Positions 1-5,683 of a stretch of 12,723 bases of DNA are shown one piece after another. The stretch's first letter is position 1, and every line of letters starts with the position of its first letter. The stretch covers positions 1-12,723 of the forward strand of contig PLSY01000253.1 of the NCBI GenBank assembly GCA_003164275.1. Reading direction: 5' to 3'. The stretch is from Acidimicrobiaceae bacterium (GTDB taxonomy: Bacteria > Actinomycetota > Acidimicrobiia > Acidimicrobiales > RAAP-2). The notes below the pieces were generated by a model. That model did not search any database and was not told the origin of the DNA. It was given only the letters and a program-made list of their open reading frames with translations. The position numbers and the translations under genes were made by a program.

Positions 1-376
1 CGACGAGGTCGTAGTTGCCGTCCTCTGTGTAGAACTTGATGGCGAATCCCCGCGGGTCGCGGACGGCGTCAGCCGATCCCCTGCTACCGGCCACCGTTGA
101 GAACCTGAGGAAGGTCTCGGTCTGCTTTCCGACCTCGGAGAGGAACTTCGCCTTGGTCCACTGGGAGACGTCGGCGGTCACCACAAAGCTCCCGTAAGCC
201 GCCGACCCGTTGGCATGGACCACCCGTTCGGGCACTCGTTCCCGATTGAAACGGGCGAGCTTCTCCAACAGGTGCTGGTCTTGGAGCAGCACCGGACCGG
301 ATGGACCCGCCGTCTGGCTGCGCTGATTGTCAACGACTGGCGCTCCGGATTCGGTGGTCAAAGTTGGCTTGGACAC
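1..376 (-). CDS. katA: Haem catalase, N-terminal part (cut by window edge)
   Basis: The product would break hydrogen peroxide down to water and oxygen in the cytoplasm. The 125 visible residues match the N-terminus of monofunctional haem catalases: [12 protein letters not shown] near the start, then [20 protein letters not shown], then [10 protein letters not shown] with the distal catalytic histidine at residue 54. [20 protein letters not shown] and [12 protein letters not shown] follow, and the gene runs off position 1. Start choice: GTG at 376 has GGAGG five bases upstream, and the product then begins S-K-P-T-L-T-T as in homologues. An in-frame ATG at 388 lacks a Shine-Dalgarno (SD) sequence and overlaps that SD, so it is less likely. 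The gene has its own promoter with a peroxide-regulator-like palindrome. Identity is secure; the catalase clade cannot be set from this fragment. Confidence 0.95.
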   Translation of the reverse strand, partial: MSKPTLTTESGAPVVDNQRSQTAGPSGPVLLQDQHLLEKLARFNRERVPERVVHANGSAAYGSFVVTADVSQWTKAKFLSEVGKQTETFLRFSTVAGSRGSADAVRDPRGFAIKFYTEDGNYDLV

Positions 377-401
377 GGTCACCTCCATGGATTAAAGAAC
401 A

Positions 402-426
402 ATCCTAAACTTAGAGTGATTCTAAA
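402..426 (-). promoter_or_regulatory. Catalase promoter with PerR/CatR-like box
   Basis: On the minus strand TTAGAATCACTCTAA (425-411) is a 7-1-7 near-palindrome with one mismatched pair. It has the form of the PerR box of Fur-family peroxide sensors (consensus TTATAATNATTATAA). A -10-like TAGGAT lies just downstream (407-402), so the box would sit between the -35 and -10 elements, where a repressor blocks polymerase. Streptomyces CatR, a PerR homologue, controls a catalase in this way. No Fur-family gene is in the window, so the regulator would be encoded elsewhere. Confidence 0.6.
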
Positions 427-451
427 GCACCGTCAAGGCCGCGGTACGGGA

Positions 452-991
452 TCAGCCCCGGCGGTTGTCCATGATGAGACAGCTGCTCGTGGCGGTGGCC
501 ACGGTCTTGCCTGCACCGTCAACGATCTCCGCCGTGGAGAAGGCGACACGACGACCCCGCTTGGTCACCCGACCGGTGGCCCGCAGCACACCACTGTCGG
601 CGGTGACCGCCCGGAGGTAGTTGATAGTGATGTCGATGGACGTGTAGCCCACCCCGGCTTCGAGAGTTGAGTGCACCGCGCATCCCGCTACCGAATCGGC
701 CAACGTGCACACCAGTCCTCCGTGCACCACCCCGATCGGGTTGTAAGCCGACTCGTCGGGGCGGCACTCGAACACGGCCAGGCCATCGGCGATCTCGGCG
801 ATGGTGAAGCCGAACAGCGAGGCCATCGGCGCGCCGGGAAACGTGCCGTCCCGGATGGACGCCAGGTAGTCGATGCCGCTCATCCGGGCTCCGGCGGCCG
901 CCGTGGCCGTCGGGTCGTACCAGGTGATCTCGCGGGTCCGGGGACCCCCCCACTCGGCGAGGGGCGATTGGGGGGCGGCTTCAGCGGGCAT
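452..991 (-). CDS. PaaI-family hotdog-fold thioesterase
   Basis: The product probably hydrolyses an acyl- or aryl-CoA thioester in the cytoplasm; the substrate cannot be read from sequence. The hotdog core contains YNPIGVVHGGLVCTLADS, with the HGG turn at residues 90-92 and the helix aspartate at 99. It continues AGCAVHSTLEAGVGYTS, then ITINYLRAVTADSGVLRATG and ends TATSSCLIMDN. The N-terminal TREITWYDP followed by SGIDYLASIRDG is typical of actinobacterial members. ATG at 991 has GGAG six bases upstream; a GTG at 1033 adds 14 residues but lacks an SD. The gene lies downstream of hxlR on the same strand, behind its own AT-rich promoter with an operator-like repeat, so regulation by the HxlR protein is plausible. 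Family confident, substrate unknown. Confidence 0.9.
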   Translation of the reverse strand: MPAEAAPQSPLAEWGGPRTREITWYDPTATAAAGARMSGIDYLASIRDGTFPGAPMASLFGFTIAEIADGLAVFECRPDESAYNPIGVVHGGLVCTLADSVAGCAVHSTLEAGVGYTSIDITINYLRAVTADSGVLRATGRVTKRGRRVAFSTAEIVDGAGKTVATATSSCLIMDNRRG

Positions 992-1060
992 GCCCGGCTC
1001 CGATCTCAGGCTTTGTGGGGCGTCTCGTCGCACAGTTGGCAGTCACATCGACGACACTTC

Positions 1061-1093
1061 GCACCTTGAGTGAGTTTTATAATGCACCTTACT
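1061..1093 (-). promoter_or_regulatory. Promoter/operator of thioesterase gene, imperfect inverted repeat
   Basis: Positions 1069-1093 form a 25-bp imperfect inverted repeat with arms of the form AGTnAG and CTnACT around an AT-rich centre (8 of 12 arm pairs match). The centre holds a -10-like CATTAT on the minus strand (1084-1079). GCACCTT also occurs twice on the plus strand, at 1061-1067 and 1084-1090, 23 bp apart. This AT-rich island between hxlR and the thioesterase gene is a good candidate binding site for the HxlR protein. That is inferred from position and symmetry only. Confidence 0.45.
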
Positions 1094-1132
1094 AGAGGCA
1101 CGGCGGGTGGCTGAGCCCGGGTCGCGCCGACC

Positions 1133-1651
1133 CTAGGGCCGGGCGCGCGGCTTACGCCCCTCGGGGCCAGCAGGCCCCGTGGCCAGCGCCGCGGCTGGCC
1201 GGTTCACCGCGCCTGGTCCCGGAATGACCTTCACCGAGCGAGCGCCGATGGCCTCACCACAGGCTGAACAGGTGGCCAGTACCGTCGCCTCGTGATGGCA
1301 ACTGCTGTGCTCGATGAGGACGGGGGCACCCTCGGGCGCCTCCCACCGGTCTCCCCACTGACGCATGGCCATGAGCACCAGCCAGAGGTCCTTCCCCTTC
1401 TCGGTGAGGCGGTAGTCATGGCGGATGGGGTTGGCCTGGTACGGAACGCGTACCAGCACGCCGCGGTCAACCAGGTGCTCCAGTCGGTCAGCCAGGATGT
1501 TGCGGGCGATGCCGAGCCGCTCACGGAACTCGTCGAATCTCGTGACGCCCAAAAAGCAGTCCCGGACGATCAGCATGGTCCACCATTCGCCGATCACCTC
1601 GAGGGTCTGGGCCACCGAGCAGTTCATCTCTTCGAAACTCTTGCGGCGCAC
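1133..1651 (-). CDS. HxlR-family winged-helix transcriptional regulator
   Basis: A DNA-binding regulator of the HxlR (MarR-like) family. The signature is clear: MNCSVAQTLEVIGEWWTMLI, then VRDCFLGVTRFDEFRERLGI and ARNILADRLEHLVDRGVLVR, then the wing NPIRHDYRLTEKGKDLW. The N-terminal cysteine in MNCSVA is where several HxlR proteins sense thiol or quinone stress. A C-terminal extension holds SSCHHE and TCSACGE, a Cys/His cluster that might bind metal, followed by a Pro/Arg-rich tail. I prefer GTG at 1651 (172 aa): TACAGT lies six bases upstream as in leaderless actinobacterial genes, and homologues begin near VRRKSFEEMNCS. An ATG at 1687 would add 12 residues but falls inside the upstream repeats. 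The target is probably the downstream thioesterase gene and itself. Confidence 0.93.
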   Translation of the reverse strand: MRRKSFEEMNCSVAQTLEVIGEWWTMLIVRDCFLGVTRFDEFRERLGIARNILADRLEHLVDRGVLVRVPYQANPIRHDYRLTEKGKDLWLVLMAMRQWGDRWEAPEGAPVLIEHSSCHHEATVLATCSACGEAIGARSVKVIPGPGAVNRPAAALATGPAGPEGRKPRARP

Positions 1652-1657
1652 AAGAGA

Positions 1658-1694
1658 ACTGTACCGGGTCGCATGGCTCGGTTGCATGGTGCAA
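1658..1694 (-). promoter_or_regulatory. hxlR leaderless promoter with inverted and direct repeats
   Basis: On the minus strand a -10 box TACAGT (1663-1658) lies six bases before GTG 1651, so the transcript would begin at the start codon. Just upstream, TTGCATGGTGCAA (1682-1694) is a perfect TTGCA-N3-TGCAA inverted repeat centred near -37. GGTCGCATGG (1667-1676) and GGTTGCATGG (1680-1689) are direct repeats with a 13-bp period. These overlap the -35 region and could serve autoregulation. The binding protein is inferred. Confidence 0.4.
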
Positions 1695-1719
1695 TCGTGT
1701 CATCAGGGCACCCCGACGA

Positions 1720-1746
1720 CCCTCTGGTCAGCTGATTACCAGAGGG
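1720..1746 (-). terminator. Hairpin at the end of the MazF-like gene
   Basis: CCCTCTGGT (1720-1728) and ACCAGAGGG (1738-1746) form a perfect 9-bp stem with a 9-nt loop. The stem overlaps the TAA stop codon (1738-1736) of the gene ending here. There is no T-tract, which is usual for high-GC actinobacterial terminators. It separates this gene from hxlR downstream. Confidence 0.6.
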
Positions 1747-2809
1747 CGTTCCAATCCTCAGGGACCAGCCAGCCGACCGGCTTGCTCTCGTCGTCGCGAG
1801 GGACCCTCACCGTCTCGGTGTCGACCCAGGTGGGCTGGTCGAAACCGGCACGCTTCCAATGGCTGAGGGGGACCGACTTCCAGTCTCTGCTCTTTGCGCC
1901 GCCTTCTGAGTAGCCGGCTCGGACCAGGAGTTCGCCCGGAGACCCGGCGACTACCACGCAGCGACGGGACTTCCCCTCCAGCCCGGGCTCGGCCGGATCG
2001 GGTGCAGTGAAGGGGATCCACGCGAAGACCACTCCGGCAACCCACGGATCGCCCCGATCGAACTCCGCCTCCTGGGCGGGAGTGAGGGTGGCCCGTCGGG
2101 TCAACGTGGGCACGGTGGACTTGGCTGCAGAGACCGCAGTGGCGGCTGTGGCACCGGGAACGGGCGACCCGCTTACCCGTTCCAACTTCTTCGCCCGACG
2201 AACCTGCTCGCCCGCCCTGCGGGCCGCATCGAGCTTCTTGCGGCGCTCGTCGGCATCGCGCTGCTTCTTCAGGCGACGGGACTCGCGCTGTTCCGGCGTC
2301 ACCGCCTTGGTGGACCGATCCGACGCCTCCGGTGCCTCTGCCGTCGTGCCGTGCTCAGCCCATTGGCTGAGGCTGAAGCGCTCGTCGGTGGCGGCGATAT
2401 CGAAGCACAGGTCCGACGACGGCATGTCCGCGTCCGCCACCGAGGCCAGCATGACGGCGATGGTCACATCGGAAAACGTGGCGCGGACTTCCTCCAGGGC
2501 GGCCAGGAGTTGCTCGCGGGTCGGATCATCGGAGTTCTCACCTAGCGCCTCGATCGTGGCGGAAAGGCAGCGGTCGGCTATCACCGCGGCCACATAGGGC
2601 AGCACGGCCCGAAACTGGGGCTTGTCGACCACTCCGACCGGATCGCGATTCTTGCGCAGGGCGTTCAGGGCATTCCCGACGGCTTTGGGGATCTGGAACG
2701 CCGGGTCCGCTGTGCGGGCCAGGGCCGCTTTCATCTCCTCCCGCTCGACCCTGGCGACTGCTGCCCGCAGCATGGTCAATCGGTCACTGTCGGTGATGCC
2801 GGACTCCAT
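1736..2809 (-). CDS. Unrecognised protein: helical domain, charged coiled coil, MazF/PemK-like C-terminal domain
   Basis: No named family is recognised for the whole 357-residue protein. Residues 10-130 are predicted mostly helical. Residues about 171-211 are a highly charged Arg/Lys/Glu helix (RRLKKQRDADERRKKLDAARR) likely to form a coiled coil, followed by an Ala/Thr/Ser linker. Residues 254-357 look like a small beta barrel: VVFAWIPF, then GKSRRCVVVAG, ELLVRAGYS, DWKSVPLSHWKRAGF and WVDTETVRV. This order recalls actinobacterial MazF/PemK proteins (entry strand ending in W-x-P, then G-K-x-R-P-V-x-V-V-G), with Cys in place of the usual Pro. No antitoxin-like gene lies beside it, so a toxin role is unproven. 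ATG 2809 has AAGGG seven bases upstream; an upstream TTG at 2854 is unlikely. Confidence 0.8.
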   Translation of the reverse strand: MESGITDSDRLTMLRAAVARVEREEMKAALARTADPAFQIPKAVGNALNALRKNRDPVGVVDKPQFRAVLPYVAAVIADRCLSATIEALGENSDDPTREQLLAALEEVRATFSDVTIAVMLASVADADMPSSDLCFDIAATDERFSLSQWAEHGTTAEAPEASDRSTKAVTPEQRESRRLKKQRDADERRKKLDAARRAGEQVRRAKKLERVSGSPVPGATAATAVSAAKSTVPTLTRRATLTPAQEAEFDRGDPWVAGVVFAWIPFTAPDPAEPGLEGKSRRCVVVAGSPGELLVRAGYSEGGAKSRDWKSVPLSHWKRAGFDQPTWVDTETVRVPRDDESKPVGWLVPEDWNALW

Positions 2810-2907
2810 CGGTTGTCCCTTCGATCTCGGCCCAACCACGGCGGGCGGGCGCAACGACGCTCATCATCGCAGAGTGTGATGGAGGGGTTGGACCCGGCCA
2901 AGACCGC

Positions 2908-2913
2908 CATACT
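2908..2913 (+). promoter_or_regulatory. Possible -10 box of the YrhK-like gene (leaderless)
   Basis: CATACT lies exactly six bases before ATG 2920, and no SD precedes that ATG. The spacing matches leaderless actinobacterial transcripts, although the first base departs from TANNNT. No convincing -35 was found. Confidence 0.35.
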
Positions 2914-2919
2914 TGCAAG

Positions 2920-3792
2920 ATGGTGACCGAGGGGAAGGTGACGTCCACCGATCGCCTGGATCTGAGTGCCGGCTCGTCATCGGGTTCTTCCATTGGCCTG
3001 CAGGGCGGGTTCGGACCCTTCATCACCTTCATTGAGTACGAGCGGCCAGAGGGGGCAATCGCCCGCTGGGACTCTCGTCGGCAACGAAAGCGCGGCCAGG
3101 CTCCCGACCCGACGGGGAGTACCTGTTGGGCACCAAGGGCGCGGGGCTGGTGGATCGGCGTGCTCTTTGCCGTCGGGTCAGGGCTGTTCGCCGTCGGTGC
3201 CGTGCCTGGTTTCGCCGGCCAGGCCGGGGACCGAGCTGATGCAATGACCTTTTTCGTCGGGTCGCTGTTCTTCACGTCGGCCGGCCTTCTGCAGTACCGG
3301 GAGTCGGTTGATGCCGGACCGGGTGGGCCGGCCCACGGGTGGGCGAGGATCCTCGTGTTCCGTCCCGCTCAGATCGATTGGCTGGCCAGTGCCATCCAGC
3401 TCGTCGGCACCCTCTGCTTCAATGTCAGCACTGCTTTCGCCGTGAGCCAGAACCTGAGCACGGACACCGCCCGGCACCACGTATGGCGACCCGATGCCGT
3501 GGGCTCGATCTGTTTTCTGGTGGCCTCGAGCCTGGCCTGGTTCGAGGTCTGCCACGGCTGGGCGGCCTTCTCCCCCCGAAGTGTCGCCTGGTGGATTACC
3601 GCTCTCAACCTGGCCGGGTCGGTGGCCTTCGGGGTCTCGGCCGTGGCCAGCTATATCGTGCCTTCGACCGGCCAGCTCTGGAGCCTCGAGCTCACTAACC
3701 TCGGAACCTTCGTCGGGGCGCTGTGCTTCCTGGCCGGGGCCATACTCCTCCTACCCGAGCGGACCGAGAGCACGGGCGCCGAGGCCGCCTGA
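2920..3792 (+). CDS. Six-helix membrane protein, YrhK-like
   Basis: A polytopic inner-membrane protein of unknown role. The first 75 residues are soluble (Ser/Gly-rich, then FITFIEYERPEGAIARWDSR and a basic stretch). Six hydrophobic segments follow at about 77-98, 109-125, 153-174, 194-209, 222-247 and 257-278. They carry repeated patterns such as FFVGSLFFTSAGLLQY, VGSICFLVASSLAWFEV and LGTFVGALCFLAGAILL. The G-S-x-x-F-x-x-x-(G/A)-S pattern resembles YrhK-like domains, seemingly repeated, with a conserved-looking DWLASAIQLVGTLCFN. The C-terminus is short and acidic. The gene is transcribed away from the MazF-like gene across a 110-bp gap and ends in a strong hairpin, so it is probably monocistronic. 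Membrane nature is certain; the YrhK link is moderate. Confidence 0.85.
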   Translation: MVTEGKVTSTDRLDLSAGSSSGSSIGLQGGFGPFITFIEYERPEGAIARWDSRRQRKRGQAPDPTGSTCWAPRARGWWIGVLFAVGSGLFAVGAVPGFAGQAGDRADAMTFFVGSLFFTSAGLLQYRESVDAGPGGPAHGWARILVFRPAQIDWLASAIQLVGTLCFNVSTAFAVSQNLSTDTARHHVWRPDAVGSICFLVASSLAWFEVCHGWAAFSPRSVAWWITALNLAGSVAFGVSAVASYIVPSTGQLWSLELTNLGTFVGALCFLAGAILLLPERTESTGAEAA

Positions 3793-3799
3793 GGAACGG

Positions 3800-3837
3800 T
3801 TCGGCGGCTCACAGGGGCCACCGGGTGAGCCGCCGAA
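3800..3837 (+). terminator. Strong hairpin terminator after the membrane protein gene
   Basis: TTCGGCGGCTCAC (3800-3812) and GTGAGCCGCCGAA (3825-3837) form a perfect 13-bp stem with a 12-nt loop, starting eight bases after the stop codon. It lacks a T-run, as is common in high-GC actinobacteria. Confidence 0.8.
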
Positions 3838-4037
3838 GTGCTGGTCGAGCGTGGTGGGGCCTGGAGGTGCGTACTTCCCTCGCCTGGGGGCGTCAGACTC
3901 GTGCAGGGGCTCTGCTTGCCCGCCTGGATGGATGGAGTTCCTCGGCGCGCCGCCTTGGGTGACCGAACCCCGTCCCGTCCCCTCCCCTTAGCGTGCCAAT
4001 GAGCCTCTGTTTCGGGACGAAAAACTCTTCAGATCTG

Positions 4038-4065
4038 GGGAAGACCAGACGAGGTTTGGGTGTTG
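4038..4065 (+). promoter_or_regulatory. Possible ECF (sigma-R/H-like) promoter
   Basis: GGGAAG (4038-4043) and GTTG (4062-4065) are separated by exactly 18 bases. This is close to the sigma-R/SigH pattern GGGAAT-N18-GTT used for thiol and oxidative stress genes. The predicted transcript would start near 4070, at the foot of the hairpin at 4070-4094. A single match of this length can occur by chance. Confidence 0.25.
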
Positions 4066-4069
4066 AATG

Positions 4070-4094
4070 GGTTGGGAAGCAACACTTCCCGACC
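4070..4094 (+). promoter_or_regulatory. 5' leader hairpin of the acidic small-protein gene
   Basis: GGTTGGGAAG (4070-4079) pairs with CTTCCCGACC (4085-4094) around the 5-nt loop CAACA, giving a 10-bp stem with one G-U pair. It ends about ten bases before the SD of the downstream gene (AAGGG, 4103-4107), so it could affect mRNA stability or translation. Confidence 0.45.
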
Positions 4095-4115
4095 ATCGAG
4101 TGAAGGGCAAGAACC

Positions 4116-4472
4116 ATGGAGCAGGCCATCAACAGCGAGCAGGTAGTCCCTACCTCTAACGAGGTCGAGGCGACTACGCCGGGCGATCTCCTCCGCACCC
4201 TGCCGACCGAGGCCCACGAGCGGGGCACCCGCTTCATCTCGGCCCAAGCCATGCAAGCCAAGTTGTTCTCCGTCTACGACGCGGCAGCAGCCGCTGAAGA
4301 GGCACTGGCTCTGGTCCAGCACCAGTTGACCTTGACGCTCAACCGCAGTTACTACGACGCCGAAGAGATCGAGGCCATGGCCTCGCAGCTGGACTCGCTT
4401 CTCACCTTGGACTCCATCGATACCCTCGATGAGATCGACCTGGCAGAGAGCGACCTCGTCTCTGAGGACTGA
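4116..4472 (+). CDS. Acidic 118-residue protein, family not recognised
   Basis: I do not recognise this protein. It is soluble, with no signal peptide, membrane segment or cysteine. The N-terminal third is polar and probably disordered (SEQVVPTSNEVEATTPGDLL). The middle is helix-forming, with SAQAMQAKLFSVYDAAAAAE leading into EEALALVQHQLTLTLNRSYY. The C-terminal 40 residues are very acidic (DAEEIEAMASQLDSLL, then DTLDEIDLAESDLVSED), which suggests a protein-interaction or basic-partner-binding role. ATG 4116 is preceded by AAGGG eight bases upstream, and codon use is actinobacterial, so the gene looks real. It stands alone between a terminator and a convergent gene. The long leader and acidic composition hint at high or conditional expression; that is inference. 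Confidence 0.8.
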   Translation: MEQAINSEQVVPTSNEVEATTPGDLLRTLPTEAHERGTRFISAQAMQAKLFSVYDAAAAAEEALALVQHQLTLTLNRSYYDAEEIEAMASQLDSLLTLDSIDTLDEIDLAESDLVSED

Positions 4473-4481
4473 TTCGGTGGC

Positions 4482-4494
4482 TGGCCCTAGGCCA
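4482..4494. terminator. Small hairpin between convergent genes
   Basis: TGGCC-CTA-GGCCA is a 5-bp stem ten bases after the stop codon of the acidic protein gene, in the 68-bp gap facing the convergent F420 oxidoreductase gene. It is a weak candidate for a terminator. Confidence 0.35.
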
Positions 4495-4540
4495 CTGCGT
4501 CGAGCCTCAAGGCGCGGGCCGGCCTCCGCCGCCTGCCGAG

Positions 4541-5590
4541 TCAGCCGGCGAGTTCTTTGACCTTGGCGATCAGATCGGCTGGGCGTTGTCCGCCTGTGGC
4601 ATACGGGGTGACCTGGAGGTGGGTAACGCCTGCTTCTTTGAACGCGGCGATCCGGTCAGCCACGTAGCCTTCGGGGCCACACAGTGAGGTGGCGGCGAGG
4701 AGTTCGTCTGGCACCAGGGCCTCGGCTTCAGCCTTTTTCCCACTCAGATACAGGTCCTGGATCAGCTCGGCCTCTTTTTCGAACCCGTAGCGTCGGACCA
4801 CGTCGTTGTAGAAGTTCTTGCCCTTGGCCCCCATACCCCCGACATACAGGGCGACCATGGGCCGGGCGAGGTCCCGCAGGGCGACGACGTCATCACCCTC
4901 CCCGATGGCCAACAGGCCACCGACGGTGATCTGCAGGGGCCCCAAGGACGGATCCCGCTTGGCTTGGCCGGCATCGAGCGAGTCGCCCCAGACGTCTCTC
5001 GCCCGTTCAGGCATGTAGAGCATGGGGATCCACCCGTCGGCGAGCTCTGCAGCCATGGCCACGTTCTTCTCACCAAGGGCGGCGATCCAGATGGGGATGG
5101 ACGGCCGTACGGGATGGGCAATGATCTTGAGGGCCTTGCCCAGACCGGTTCCCTGATCGGCCGGCAGAGGCATCGAGTAGTAGGTGCCTTGGTGAGTCAG
5201 GGGCGCCTCCCTGGCCCACACGGTGCGACAGATGTCGATGATCTCCCTGGTTCGACCGATCGGGGCCGAGAAAGGAACGCCGTGCCAACCCTCGATGACC
5301 TGGGGACCCGATGATCCGAGGCCGAGGTGGAACCGACCCTCCGACAACGTGTCGATCCCGGCCGCTGTCATGGCGATGAGGGTCGGGGTGCGGGTGTAGA
5401 TGGGCAGGATGGCCGACCCGATCTCGACCGTCTCGGTCAGAGCCGCCAGGTAGCCCATCAGGCTCGGGCTGTCGAGGCCGTAGGCCTCAGCCACCCAGAC
5501 CAAGTCCAAGCCGGCCTTCTCGAGCTCGACGACCTGTGCCGCGGCCTTTCGGAATCCGCCGGAATAGCTCAGAATGGTGCTGATCTTCAT
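4541..5590 (-). CDS. LLM-class F420-dependent oxidoreductase, Rv3520c-like
   Basis: A luciferase-like-fold enzyme expected to use coenzyme F420 for hydride transfer; its substrate is unknown. The 349-residue protein follows the family: MKISTILSYSGGF, then LEKAGLDLVWVAEAYGLDSP, VEIGSAILPIYTRTPTLIAM, and LSEGRFHLGLGSSGPQVIEG. GRTREIIDICRTVW, IPIWIAALGEKNVAMAAELA and the C-terminal AGVTHLQVTPYATG complete it. The pattern is that of the Mycobacterium Rv3520c family, which lies near sterol and lipid catabolism genes there. ATG 5590 has GGGAG about six bases upstream; a GTG at 5602 is less likely. It is the last gene of a same-strand run with the TesB-like thioesterase (75-bp gap) and the acyl-CoA dehydrogenase, which suggests a role in acyl-CoA or lipid metabolism. 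Confidence 0.92.
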   Translation of the reverse strand: MKISTILSYSGGFRKAAAQVVELEKAGLDLVWVAEAYGLDSPSLMGYLAALTETVEIGSAILPIYTRTPTLIAMTAAGIDTLSEGRFHLGLGSSGPQVIEGWHGVPFSAPIGRTREIIDICRTVWAREAPLTHQGTYYSMPLPADQGTGLGKALKIIAHPVRPSIPIWIAALGEKNVAMAAELADGWIPMLYMPERARDVWGDSLDAGQAKRDPSLGPLQITVGGLLAIGEGDDVVALRDLARPMVALYVGGMGAKGKNFYNDVVRRYGFEKEAELIQDLYLSGKKAEAEALVPDELLAATSLCGPEGYVADRIAAFKEAGVTHLQVTPYATGGQRPADLIAKVKELAG

Positions 5591-5649
5591 CGTCTCTCCC
5601 ACTGGGTTGAGGGCCGGTGCGCAACGCTCGGGCTGGCATCGCCCGACAA

Positions 5650-5683
5650 GTTACCGCCGCTCAGTCGTTACCACCGCTCAGTC
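5650..5683. repeat. Tandem 17-bp duplication across the tesB-like stop codon
   Basis: GTTACCGCCGCTCAGTC (5650-5666) is followed directly by GTTACCACCGCTCAGTC (5667-5683), with one difference. The second copy contains the TGA stop of the thioesterase gene, so the duplication copied the last Asp codon and stop into the intergenic gap. It looks like a replication-slippage duplication. Confidence 0.85.

Larger units (their letters stand above)
3838..4115 (+). other. Long intergenic leader before the acidic small-protein gene
   Basis: No tRNA, SRP RNA, tmRNA or recognised riboswitch is seen in these 278 bp. The first half is G/C-rich with short foldable parts, for example GGAGGT/ACTTCC and the palindrome CGGCGCGCCG. 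From about 4010 the base composition changes to mixed and A/G/T-rich. That part holds two hairpins, TCTGG/CCAGA (4034-4038/4045-4049) and a longer one at 4070-4094, plus a possible sigma-R-type promoter. Confidence 0.5.

Noticed and set aside
2852..2854. TTG start for the MazF-like gene, adding 15 residues
   Set aside because: ATG 2809 has a good SD (AAGGG), and the extra residues are Pro/Arg-rich without an upstream SD.
3838..4115. Housekeeping RNA or riboswitch in the long leader
   Set aside because: I looked for SRP RNA, tmRNA, RNase P, 6S and common riboswitch cores and found no convincing match; only simple hairpins are present.
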